23,948 nt of DNA from Nitrospirota bacterium (GTDB lineage Bacteria; Nitrospirota; UBA9217). Below, piece after piece: positions 7,300 through 14,195 of the stretch. The translations under genes and the position numbers were made by a program. How positions within the stretch are numbered: the stretch's first letter is position 1; each line of letters starts with the position of its first letter. The notes under the pieces were generated by a model. That model searched no databases. It saw only the letters and a program-made list of their open reading frames with translations, and was not told the origin of the DNA. The DNA lies in contig JAAXXJ010000014.1 in the NCBI GenBank assembly GCA_013334545.1, forward strand, positions 1 to 23,948, read 5' to 3'.

Positions 7300-8604
7300 T
7301 CAACATTGAGGCTTTTCGCATGACGAAAGCTTCGGCAGGATCGGGGCGATCCTGCAATCGGGCTTCGTCAGGACCATCTGGGCATTGCCGATGTAGCGCT
7401 CCAGGAACGCCCCTTCGCAGTAGCAGAGGTAGTACTCCCACATCCTGATGAAGGTTTCGGGATAACCGAGCTTCCGGACCTCGTCAATGTTCGCGAAGAA
7501 CCGCTCCCGCCAGGTGCGGAGCGTCCGGGCGTAGTGCGGCGTCAGGTCCTCAAGGTGAGAGAGCCGCAGATCAGTGACCTTCGCCAGGGAGCGGGTTATG
7601 GCTGTGATGGACGGTATGAACCCGCCGGGGAAGATGTAGCGCCGGATAAAATCGACCGACCGGATCTGCGCCTCATAGGCCTGGTCCGTGATGGTGATGG
7701 CCTGGATCGCCATCATGCCCTGGCTCTTCAGCCGGTCCGAGCAGACGCGAAAGAATGTATCGAGAAAGTGGTGACCTACGGCCTCGATCATCTCGATGGA
7801 CACCAGCCTATCGTACGTGCCTCTGAGGTCCCGGTAGTCCTCGAACAGGAGTTCCACCCGGTCGGTGATGCCTTCCTGCGCAAAGCGTTCCTTTGCCCAG
7901 TCGTGCTGTTGCTGCGATATGGTCGTGGTCGTGACCCGGCAGCCGTAGTGCTTCGCTGCGTGGATCGTGAACCCGCCCCAGCCCGTGCCGATCTCGAGCA
8001 CATGGTCCTGTGGACCGAGCTGGAGCTTCTTGCAGATGCGGTCGTACTTGACAATGGCCGCCTCTTCAAGCGTTGCGTCGTCCCGCTCGAAGACATTGCA
8101 CGAATAGGTCATGGTCCGGTCGAGCCAGAGAGAGTAGAATTCGTTCCCCAGATCGTAGTGCGCCGATATGTTCTTCCTGCTGCCCGCCTGGGTATTCTTC
8201 CGGAGTGCGTGCATCAGCCAGTGCAGCGGCTGGGCGAAGGCCGCCAGTCCGCCCTCGATGTCCGTGAGCACGCGGCGGTTCAGCACGATGATCCTGACGA
8301 GCGTGACCAGATCGTCAGTTGACCAGAACCCGGCCATGTATGCCTCGCCGGCGCCGATGCTGCCACCGAAGGCCATGTCGGTGTAGAACGCGGGGTCATG
8401 GACAGTTATCGTCGCGGCAAGGCCATCTTCACGTCCGAAGGCATGGCGCTCGACGCCCTCGATGACAGTGATCGAGCCTCGCTCGATCTTCTCGAGATGG
8501 GAGAACACCGCCCGGCGGGCGATCCCCGAGAGAATGCCCGCGAATCCTGCCGGCACGATGCGTATTCCAGGAGTGGAGTGGGAGGGGATGACTGAACCGT
8601 TCAT
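7300..8604 (-). CDS. Cyclopropane-fatty-acyl-phospholipid synthase family SAM methyltransferase
   Basis: A 434-residue enzyme of the Cfa/UfaM superfamily. The N-terminal domain (about 35-135) contains the family's GSIGAGEAYMAGFW. The catalytic domain follows with ISAHYDLGNEFYSLWLD (146-162), the SAM-binding loop VLEIGTGWGGF (202-212), VSIEMIEAVGHH (268-279), IRRYIFPGGFIPS and a C-terminal YYLCYCEGAFLERYIGNAQM. It should transfer a methyl or methylene group from S-adenosylmethionine to the double bond of an acyl chain in membrane phospholipid. Whether the product is a cyclopropane ring or a methylated (furan-fatty-acid precursor) chain cannot be told from sequence. The adjacent DUF1365 and FAD oxidoreductase genes are the companions seen in the methylated or furan fatty acid and singlet-oxygen systems of alphaproteobacteria. 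AGAGG precedes the ATG. Confidence 0.92.
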   Translation of the reverse strand: MNGSVIPSHSTPGIRIVPAGFAGILSGIARRAVFSHLEKIERGSITVIEGVERHAFGREDGLAATITVHDPAFYTDMAFGGSIGAGEAYMAGFWSTDDLVTLVRIIVLNRRVLTDIEGGLAAFAQPLHWLMHALRKNTQAGSRKNISAHYDLGNEFYSLWLDRTMTYSCNVFERDDATLEEAAIVKYDRICKKLQLGPQDHVLEIGTGWGGFTIHAAKHYGCRVTTTTISQQQHDWAKERFAQEGITDRVELLFEDYRDLRGTYDRLVSIEMIEAVGHHFLDTFFRVCSDRLKSQGMMAIQAITITDQAYEAQIRSVDFIRRYIFPGGFIPSITAITRSLAKVTDLRLSHLEDLTPHYARTLRTWRERFFANIDEVRKLGYPETFIRMWEYYLCYCEGAFLERYIGNAQMVLTKPDCRIAPILPKLSSCEKPQC

Positions 8605-8780
8605 GGATCGACCTCTCTAAAATGTACGTCTGAACGAATTGCACCAGGGATGGACAAAGATACAAGAAAGCATGTGGTTCCATGCGATACTCTCTATCCG
8701 GGTGAATCCGCCTGTCCTCGAGCGCTGCGGTCGGGGATGTCCATCCGTGGCCAACAGCGCTTGTGCTTTGTCCCTTGGTC

Positions 8781-9524
8781 TTACGCATGGCCGTAGAACG
8801 TCACGCCTTTGCGCCAGAGCCGGAACGCCTGCCAATAGATACCGGCGATCACCTTCACAGTCACCATGGGATATTTGAGCAGCATGCGGGCAAGCGATGC
8901 GCCGGTAATCTCCCGTCGTTCGACGGCCAGCTTGGCCTCGAATATCTTGCCTTCTTTATCGAAGTCGGCCATATGCACGCTGACCGTGCCGCCAGGTTCG
9001 GTTAAGTTCCACTCATACTCCAGGTCCATGGGCATGAAGGGCGACACGGTGAAGTCCTTCTTCAGCCGGAACCGCTTCTGCTCCCGTGAGCCCATATTAT
9101 CACGCTCATCCACAACATAGCAATGGACCTCGCCCCAGGGCGTGTTGTGCACCTCCACCACGATGGTCTCGACCCGACTGCCCGCGGCATCGTAGCAGTA
9201 GTAGAAGGTCGCGGGATTGAAGTTGTGGCCGAGGTAACGCAGGTGCGTCATCATCCGCACCGGCCCCGCGGGCCGTTTGCCGGTCTTCTGCTGAACAAGT
9301 GCCCGCACCGCTTCGTCGATCGTCAGCGACGGATCGCCGAAATGGTCCTTTCGCCGAAGGTACGCGAGATCAAATCCTTTTGTTGACCAGAGCCACCGGC
9401 CGTTGAACACGGTGTCCAGCTCTGCGAGGTCGAGGTACAGGAAGAAGACCGAGGTGCGAAATCGGTTCTCTTTCGGCCGGTACCGGGCGTGGCGGACCTC
9501 GCCTTCATAGATGCAGCTGTGCAT
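8781..9524 (-). CDS. DUF1365 family protein
   Basis: A 247-residue protein with the hallmark blocks of DUF1365: IYEGEVRHARYRPKENRF at the N-terminus, HFGDPSLTI, VRMMTHLRYLGHNFNPATFY, VEVHNTPWGEVHCYVVD, KDFTVSPFMPMDLEYEW, and a C-terminal basic/hydrophobic segment KYPMVTVKVIAGIYWQAFRL. No signal peptide is visible. The C-terminal helix suggests membrane association. The family is almost always next to the FAD amine-oxidase-like gene and the Cfa-like methyltransferase, as it is here. In Rhodobacter sphaeroides such genes, as I recall, are needed for the singlet-oxygen response and belong to the furan fatty acid pathway. The exact step for this protein is not assigned here. GAGG lies eight bases before the ATG. 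A 176-bp spacer with degenerate CGGAT-type repeats separates it from the methyltransferase gene. Confidence 0.9.
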   Translation of the reverse strand: MHSCIYEGEVRHARYRPKENRFRTSVFFLYLDLAELDTVFNGRWLWSTKGFDLAYLRRKDHFGDPSLTIDEAVRALVQQKTGKRPAGPVRMMTHLRYLGHNFNPATFYYCYDAAGSRVETIVVEVHNTPWGEVHCYVVDERDNMGSREQKRFRLKKDFTVSPFMPMDLEYEWNLTEPGGTVSVHMADFDKEGKIFEAKLAVERREITGASLARMLLKYPMVTVKVIAGIYWQAFRLWRKGVTFYGHA

Positions 9525-9558
9525 TCAATTAACCTCGACAGCAAATTCAGATCATTTT

Positions 9559-9692
9559 ACCGCGAAGGCGCGAAGAACGCGAAGGAACCCCATAATAGGT
9601 TTTATCGCTGCTTGCTATGCGCCTTGATATACATTGCGAGATGCAGCGTTAGGCCTTGCTACTCTCCGCGTCTCCGTGCCTCCGTGGCGAGG
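9559..9692. repeat. Intergenic degenerate repeat pair (CGCGAAGN units and inverted CACGGAGN units)
   Basis: The 171-bp gap between the DUF1365 and FAD oxidoreductase genes holds a left block, positions 9559-9586, of tandem CGCGAAGG-like units. A right block, 9662-9692, reads CTCCGTGNCTCCGTGG on the plus strand and CCACGGAGGCACGGAG on the minus strand. Similar blocks occur in at least five other gaps of the window. No open reading frame or promoter is evident. Confidence 0.7.
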
Positions 9693-9695
9693 TTT

Positions 9696-10940
9696 TTAAA
9701 GACTCTTGCCAAAATACTTGCACGCCGCCAGTGCGCTCTTCACGCCGTCCTCGTGGAACCCATAGCTCCAATAGGCGCCGCAGTAGTGGGTCCGGTTCCT
9801 GCCGCTGATCTCAGCATGGCGCTGCTGCGCCGCAGGCGCGGCCAGCGAGTATTGCGGGTGGTGATAGAGATACGTGCCGATCTTTTTCTGTTCCTCGATG
9901 CCATCCGGCAGGTTGAGCGTGACGCAGAACTCTTCGGCTGACGTAAGCGACTGCAGGATGTTCATGTCGTAGGTGAGGACCGCGCGGCCCGTTCCCGCGC
10001 GCGGGATCAGGTAGTTCCAGCTCGCCCAGAGGTTCCGCCGCTGCGGCAGGACCGATGCGTCGGTGTGCAGAACCGCGAGGTTCTCCTGATAGGGTATCGC
10101 GCCGAGCACTTCACGTTCTGCGGGCGACGGGTCAGCGAGTAGCGCCAGTGCTTGGTCGCTGTGGCAGGCAAACACCACGTGTTCGAACCGCTCTGACGGT
10201 CCGCTGACCGGAGCGACCGCTACATGGTCTGCGTGGCGCGTGACCGAACGGACGCGTGCGCTGAGCCGAATCCGGTCGCGGAACGGTGCGGTCAACTTCT
10301 CGACATAGCGGGCAGACCCGCCGGTGATGACCTTCCACTCGAAAGGATTCTTCACTTCCAGGATGCCGTGGTTTACGAAGAACCGGGCGAAGGTGCGGAG
10401 CGGGAAGTCCTCCACGCGCCCGGGATCGGCAGACCAGATGGCCGCCGCCATGGGCAAAACGAAGAAATCGATAAACCGCTTCGAATATCCCCGCGACCGC
10501 AAATAGGGCACCAGCGGCTGTTCATCGCCGATCTCTTCTGCCAGGCGGCTGAACTCTCCGCGGAGGCGCAGGATGTCCCGGACCATGGCATAGAAGGAAG
10601 GATCGAGCAGGTTCCTGCGCTGGCCGAAGATGGTGTTGAGATTATGGGCGCTGTATTCCCTGCCTTCGGGCTCGGACTTGCAGCTGAAGGTCATACGGGA
10701 AGGCTGATAGGCGACGCCGAGCCGGTTGATGAGCTTCAGGAAGTTCGGGTAGGTGACCTCGTTGAACACGATGAACCCCGTGTCCACGCTGAACCGCCGT
10801 CCATCGCGTTCCACGTCGACGGTGTGCGTGTGGCCGCCGATGTAGTCGTTCGCCTCGAAGACCGTGACCTCGTGGTCCCCGTGCAGGAGGTAGGCGGAGA
10901 CAAGCCCGGAGATTCCGGCACCGATGATCGCTATTTTCAT
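9696..10940 (-). CDS. FAD/NAD(P)-binding oxidoreductase, flavin amine-oxidase-like (fatty-acid modification type)
   Basis: A 414-residue flavoprotein starting MKIAIIGAGISGLVSAYLLH. The Rossmann GAGISG motif (residues 7-12) and EANDYIGGHTHTV bind FAD. Further family blocks are DTGFIVFNEVTYPNFLKLI, MAAAIWSADPGRVEDFP, FEWKVITGGSARYVEKL and the C-terminal THYCGAYWSYGFHEDGVKSA that closes the FAD site. I chose the ATG at 10940 because the Rossmann strand begins there. An upstream in-frame start would add 32 residues with no homology. Relatives are listed as 'cyclopropane fatty acid synthesis' or phytoene-desaturase-like proteins and are paired with DUF1365 and Cfa-like proteins. A desaturation or oxidation of methylated acyl chains is the likely reaction, by inference. 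GAAGGAAG lies about 13 bases before the ATG, in an AT-rich leader. Confidence 0.9.
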   Translation of the reverse strand: MKIAIIGAGISGLVSAYLLHGDHEVTVFEANDYIGGHTHTVDVERDGRRFSVDTGFIVFNEVTYPNFLKLINRLGVAYQPSRMTFSCKSEPEGREYSAHNLNTIFGQRRNLLDPSFYAMVRDILRLRGEFSRLAEEIGDEQPLVPYLRSRGYSKRFIDFFVLPMAAAIWSADPGRVEDFPLRTFARFFVNHGILEVKNPFEWKVITGGSARYVEKLTAPFRDRIRLSARVRSVTRHADHVAVAPVSGPSERFEHVVFACHSDQALALLADPSPAEREVLGAIPYQENLAVLHTDASVLPQRRNLWASWNYLIPRAGTGRAVLTYDMNILQSLTSAEEFCVTLNLPDGIEEQKKIGTYLYHHPQYSLAAPAAQQRHAEISGRNRTHYCGAYWSYGFHEDGVKSALAACKYFGKSL

Positions 10941-10987
10941 GGTATTTATCTTACTTCCTTCATTTTTTAAGTAAAGCAAACCGTATG

Positions 10988-11009
10988 TACCACGGAGGCA
11001 CGGAGAAAG
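10988..11009. repeat. Short CACGGAGG repeat block in the intergenic gap
   Basis: The plus strand reads ACCACGGAGGCACGGAGA here, two CACGGAG units, between the chalcone-isomerase-like and FAD oxidoreductase genes. It is the same unit, in the opposite orientation, as the right block at 9662-9692. The two blocks flank the FAD oxidoreductase gene as an inverted pair. Confidence 0.65.
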
Positions 11010-11045
11010 AAATGCCCCTTTAATGGCAAAAGGCATGAGATCCTC

Positions 11046-11624
11046 TTACTTCTTCTTTGCTTCACCGATCAAATCATCGCGCATCGTGTCGCTGATGGGC
11101 TTTGCCCCGAGCCAGATGGTAAAGTAGGCCGCCGCGAAATCCGCCCCCTCGATGGAGCCGAGAGGTTCGTTGTTCAGGCTAAGCGTCGTGCCTTTCCCCG
11201 GCACATAGGTCAGGGCGTAGCGGTCCCCTTCCTTCACGTCGCGGTACAGCCCGTTAAGCTGCTCGAGCCGGGGCTTGAGCCGGGCCAGTTCTTCCCGCGG
11301 TACGTTCTTCTCCAGGAAAGGCACCGCCGACTCGCCGAACTTGGGCCCCTTGATGGAGATGTGGTAACGAAGCTCGAGCCGCTTCGGGACATCCTTCAGC
11401 ACTTCCGTCCCCGCCACATCACCAGGGAGATAGAGCGCGGCGTCGTAGACCGTGACGAGCTTCATCCAGACAAGCCGGCCCGTGCCCCGGAGGGGGAGCG
11501 CCTGGCCGAGGACTGCCGCCTCGGGCGAAAACTGCGCCCGGGGGTCGGCAAGCGAAAGCGTGACTGACAACACCGCGCAGAGGGCGATGAGCGCGGATAC
11601 CATGAACCGCTTACGGGAAAACAC
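11046..11624 (-). CDS. Chalcone-isomerase-like exported protein
   Basis: A 192-residue protein with a signal peptide (MVSALIALCAVLSVTLSLAD, cleaved near LAD). It then has the bacterial chalcone-isomerase-like pattern: LPLRGTGRLVWMKLVTVYDA, AALYLPG, PKRLELRYHISIKGPKFGES, RYALTYVPGKGTTLSLNN, and GSIEGADFAAAYFTIWLGAK near the end. In eukaryotes the fold includes fatty-acid-binding proteins as well as flavonoid enzymes. The bacterial exported members have no proven reaction, and lipid binding is a reasonable guess in this lipid cluster. The start is a GTG at 11624 with GGAGAG four bases before it. The ATG seven codons inside has no ribosome site. The first 14 bases overlap the end of the metallo-beta-lactamase-fold gene, so translation is probably coupled. 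Confidence 0.85.
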   Translation of the reverse strand: MFSRKRFMVSALIALCAVLSVTLSLADPRAQFSPEAAVLGQALPLRGTGRLVWMKLVTVYDAALYLPGDVAGTEVLKDVPKRLELRYHISIKGPKFGESAVPFLEKNVPREELARLKPRLEQLNGLYRDVKEGDRYALTYVPGKGTTLSLNNEPLGSIEGADFAAAYFTIWLGAKPISDTMRDDLIGEAKKK

Positions 11625-12678
11625 GGGTCTCTCCGATCTTCATGACGATGAACCGCTCCTCACCGATGCCCGCTTCCTTGAGCGCCTTGTTGAGATAGAG
11701 CGGCGGCTCGGACAGGTGCTCATCGGTCAGCTTGAAAGTGGCCCAATGCATGCCCACGGACTGCTCGGACCGGACATCCTGATGGATGCGGACAGCCTCG
11801 GGCGGGTCCACGTGCATGGCCTTCATGAACCAGCGGGGGCTGTACCCGCCGATCGGGATGAAGGAGAGCCGCATGGGGCCAAGCCGCTTGCCGATCTCCG
11901 CGAAGAGCGGCGCATATCCCGTGTCGCCGGAAAAGAAGATCTTGCCGGCCGGGGTCTCGATCATCCAGCCCGCCCAGAGCGCCTCATTCCGGTCGAAGAG
12001 CGTACGGTTCGTGAAATGCTGCGCCGGCACCGCGTGGAACCGCAGGCCGCGAAGGTCTGCCGATTCCCACCAGTCCAGTTCCTGCGCGTTCGTAATCCCG
12101 CGCTCTTTCAGCCACGGTTTGAATCCGGGCGGGACAAAGTACCGGGGAGCATTACCAAGCGCCTTCACGGTATCCGAGTCAAGATGATCGTAGTGATTAT
12201 GGCTGACTATCACGGCATCGATCTTCGGCAGGTCCTTGATCGCCACACCCGGAGGCGCGAGCCGTTTCGGTCCCGCAAAGGAGACCGGCGACGCCCGTTC
12301 GCTGAATTGGGGATCCGTCAGGATGTTCAGGCTGCCTGCCTGGATCAGGAACGCGGCATGGCCTATCCAGGTCACCTGGATAGCAGCCGGATCAGGATGG
12401 TTGATGCTGTTCAAGTCCGGCGTAACGACCGGCGGGACGAACTCGGGAAGCTGGTCCGCCGGAACTCCCGGCGCATCCTTCGGGCCGCCGCCGAACCACC
12501 AGAGTAAAAAATCGAAGAAACCATGCTCCTCGTAGGGCGCGGTGTTCTTGTAGCCGTTCTTTTCATGGTGTGCTGGCGGCTCCGCCATGGCCGCGGTGGG
12601 ACCCTGGGCAGCACAGCTCACCGTGAAGAGGATTGCGGCCATGAGGGCCGTCATCTCATTGGATCTTTTCACGTACAT
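11611..12678 (-). CDS. Exported metallo-beta-lactamase-fold hydrolase, NAPE-PLD / UlaG-like
   Basis: A 355-residue protein. The N-terminus has a hydrophobic signal (MTALMAAILFTVSC) that ends in a lipoprotein-like V-S-C or in a later AMA site, so it acts outside the cytoplasm. The MBL fold is clear: VTWIGHAAFLIQAGSLNILT, the metal motif SHNHYDHLD (H160, H162, D164, H165), H221 in VPAQHFTNR, D252 in FFSGDTGYAP, and H311 in VGMHWATFKL. The 'GGYSPRWFMKAMHVDP' block is typical of N-acyl-phosphatidylethanolamine phospholipase D-like enzymes. A phosphodiesterase acting on modified phospholipids would fit the neighbouring lipid genes, but the substrate is inferred. GGGAG lies eight bases before the ATG. 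The gene begins 12 bp after the DUF2177 stop and overlaps the chalcone-isomerase-like gene by 14 bp. Confidence 0.88.
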   Translation of the reverse strand: MYVKRSNEMTALMAAILFTVSCAAQGPTAAMAEPPAHHEKNGYKNTAPYEEHGFFDFLLWWFGGGPKDAPGVPADQLPEFVPPVVTPDLNSINHPDPAAIQVTWIGHAAFLIQAGSLNILTDPQFSERASPVSFAGPKRLAPPGVAIKDLPKIDAVIVSHNHYDHLDSDTVKALGNAPRYFVPPGFKPWLKERGITNAQELDWWESADLRGLRFHAVPAQHFTNRTLFDRNEALWAGWMIETPAGKIFFSGDTGYAPLFAEIGKRLGPMRLSFIPIGGYSPRWFMKAMHVDPPEAVRIHQDVRSEQSVGMHWATFKLTDEHLSEPPLYLNKALKEAGIGEERFIVMKIGETRVFP

Positions 12679-12690
12679 ACCGATTGCTCC

Positions 12691-13107
12691 CTATTTAAGC
12701 CACCGGTCGAGATATGCCGCGGCGAGCGTCCCGACAGCGTTCAGGAAGACGCCCCAGCAGATGTCGATGAGCGACACCCGGAGCGGCCAGTCGCGCAGGA
12801 GCGAGTAGTTCGTCATGTCGTAGATGGTGTATACGACGAGTCCGAAGAGACCGCCCCAAACGAGGCTCGACGCAACCAGGTTGTAGGGCGACACCCGGGG
12901 TAGGGCGAACAACACGATGCCCGCCGGAATGGCGATGTACACGACCAGCGCCGCCCAGATGATCGGCTGCATGCCATCGCCCGACATGCGGAGAAAACCG
13001 CCCAGGTCCTTTTTGTACAGGTTCGATGCGAAGATGCCGAGCCACAGGTAATCGAGCGCGAACAGTAGCGGAGGAAGGAACAGGAAGACCTTGAACGAGT
13101 GCCACAT
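12691..13107 (-). CDS. DUF2177 family membrane protein
   Basis: A 138-residue protein with four probable membrane helices: FLFLPPLLFALDYLWLG, IIWAALVVYIAIPAGIVLFA, ASSLVWGGLFGLVVYTIYD, and LIDICWGVFLNAVGTLAAAY. Conserved DUF2177 features are the DYLWLG start, the YxIYDMTNYSLLRDWP loop and the W-G-x-x-L-N helix. No enzymatic activity is known. The family often sits in the same clusters as DUF1295 and the Cfa-like methyltransferase. A near-perfect AAGGAGG precedes the ATG at 13107. It is followed after 12 bp by the metallo-beta-lactamase-fold gene, so it heads or lies within that transcript. Confidence 0.87.
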   Translation of the reverse strand: MWHSFKVFLFLPPLLFALDYLWLGIFASNLYKKDLGGFLRMSGDGMQPIIWAALVVYIAIPAGIVLFALPRVSPYNLVASSLVWGGLFGLVVYTIYDMTNYSLLRDWPLRVSLIDICWGVFLNAVGTLAAAYLDRWLK

Positions 13108-13161
13108 GGGAGCCTCCTTGGACTGTGCTACATCAACTTCCGGAGAGTCAATACCTTGTAT

Positions 13162-13260
13162 GCCGCGAAGAGCGCGAAGGAAGGCAACCGGCCAAAGTAA
13201 TGGTCAAATTGCTTTAACGTGCTTTGCTGTCCTTCGCGTCCCTCGCGCCCTCGCGGTTCA
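13162..13260. repeat. Intergenic inverted-pair repeat with CGCGAAGG units
   Basis: The 183-bp gap between DUF1295 and DUF2177 has a left block at 13162-13187 (GCCGCGAAGAGCGCGAAGGA) and a right block at 13224-13260. The minus strand of the right block reads CCGCGAGGGCGCGAGGG then ACGCGAAGGA. The blocks are imperfectly complementary with a spacer of about 36 bp, so a transcript could fold into a long imperfect stem. It has no coding capacity. Confidence 0.7.
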
Positions 13261-13290
13261 GCCGTTGTTGCTTTTCCCCGGTTGTAATAA

Positions 13291-14061
13291 TCATGTCTTC
13301 GGCGGCAGCGGAAAGAACGCGCTGGTGCGCCGTTTATACTCGTCGAACTCGGCGTTGCCCTCGTACTTCTTCTCCAGCATCGGAATGCCCGAGACGCCGA
13401 GGATGAGGCCTGTGATGATGACGGGCCCGATGATTGTCATCCATCCACCGGGGGTAGCAAGGGCGATGAGGTACATGCCCCACCAGAGGGTCACTTCGCC
13501 GAAGTAGTTCGGATGGCGGCTGTACCGCCACAAACCGGTCGTGATCACCTTGCCCTTGTTCGCACGATCCTTTTTGTATCGCAGGAGCTGCCAGTCGCCG
13601 ACCGTCTCGAACAGGAAACCAATGAGCCAGACCGCGCCGCCCAGTAGGTCCAGGAACGTCAACGGCGATTCAGGCGCCGTGATGGCCCGGATGACCGGAA
13701 GCGATATCACGAGCAGCAGCACCCCCTGCAGGATATATATCTGGAAGAATGAGCGGAGCGTCGCATATTTACCCCACTCCTCGCGCCACTTCCGGTACCG
13801 TGCGTCCTCGCCCTTGCCGAGGTTCCGCAGCCCGATGTGGAGCGCGAGCCTCGCGCCCCAGATGATAACGAGCGCGACGACGATGACAGCGCGGTGCGTG
13901 GCCGCCCCCCATGAGACCAGCGCTGCCACGGCCGCCACGATGAACCCGCCCCCCCAGGCAACATCAGCCACGTCATTCCGCCTGAGCAGGAGCGAAACAA
14001 TGAACCAGAGGAGCATATAGATGAAGACCGCGGCAGCGGCTGTATGAAACGCGCTGTGCAT
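13291..14061 (-). CDS. DUF1295 family membrane protein (steroid 5-alpha-reductase / ICMT-like fold)
   Basis: A 256-residue protein with six or seven membrane helices. The C-terminal block is diagnostic: GDWQLLRYKKDRANKGKVIT, TGLWRYSRHPNYFGEVTLWW and LEKKYEGNAEFDEYKRRTSA. The RHPNYFGE motif binds NAD(P)H or SAM-type cofactors in related reductases and methyltransferases. DUF1295 proteins are thought to be integral-membrane reductases acting on lipids or sterol-like substrates, but the precise reaction is unknown. I chose ATG 14061 because homology begins there with MHSAFHTAAAAVFIYMLLWF. The open frame extends upstream over the promoter region but has no similarity there. AAGG lies 13 bases before the ATG, a weak site. 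It is the first gene of the leftward cluster and diverges from the SDR gene. Confidence 0.9.
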   Translation of the reverse strand: MHSAFHTAAAAVFIYMLLWFIVSLLLRRNDVADVAWGGGFIVAAVAALVSWGAATHRAVIVVALVIIWGARLALHIGLRNLGKGEDARYRKWREEWGKYATLRSFFQIYILQGVLLLVISLPVIRAITAPESPLTFLDLLGGAVWLIGFLFETVGDWQLLRYKKDRANKGKVITTGLWRYSRHPNYFGEVTLWWGMYLIALATPGGWMTIIGPVIITGLILGVSGIPMLEKKYEGNAEFDEYKRRTSAFFPLPPKT

Positions 14062-14110
14062 AGATTTTAAGCACCTTTTCCAGGAGTTCGTTCCGAAGGG
14101 AGACGGATGT

Positions 14111-14116
14111 ATTATA
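14111..14116 (-). promoter_or_regulatory. -10 element of the leftward DUF1295 promoter
   Basis: The minus strand reads TATAAT here, within ATGTTATAATACATCC, a perfect -10 box 50 bp before the DUF1295 ATG. No good -35 lies 16-18 bp upstream (the minus strand has GCGAC-rich sequence there). That position is occupied by the CCTGTCGCGT direct repeat, so the promoter looks activator-dependent. Confidence 0.6.
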
Positions 14117-14130
14117 ACATATTTCGAGAA

Positions 14131-14155
14131 CCTGTCGCGTTGACACCTGTCGCGT
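14131..14155. promoter_or_regulatory. Candidate operator: two perfect 10-bp direct repeats between divergent promoters
   Basis: The plus strand has CCTGTCGCGT at 14131-14140 and again at 14146-14155, 15 bp apart start to start, with TGACA between them. A TGTC-N5-GACA inverted repeat is nested at 14133-14145. One copy covers the missing -35 of the leftward promoter and the second follows the -35 of the rightward promoter. A dimeric regulator bound here could activate one gene set and tune the other. The regulator is unknown and not encoded in the window. Confidence 0.55.
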
Positions 14156-14169
14156 GTTTCCTTGATAAT
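14140..14169 (+). promoter_or_regulatory. sigma70-like promoter of the SDR gene
   Basis: TTGACA at 14140-14145, an 18-bp spacer and GATAAT at 14164-14169 form a strong sigma70 promoter facing the SDR gene. Transcription would start near 14176, leaving a leader of about 20 nt. The TTGACA lies between the two CCTGTCGCGT repeats, so a bound regulator would overlap RNA polymerase. Confidence 0.65.
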
Positions 14170-14195
14170 GCCCGGTCGGTGTGCTAATCTAAAAC

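Noticed and set aside
7534..8322. 262-codon plus-strand open frame
   Set aside because: It is antisense to the conserved SAM-binding core of the Cfa-like methyltransferase and is explained by high GC content.
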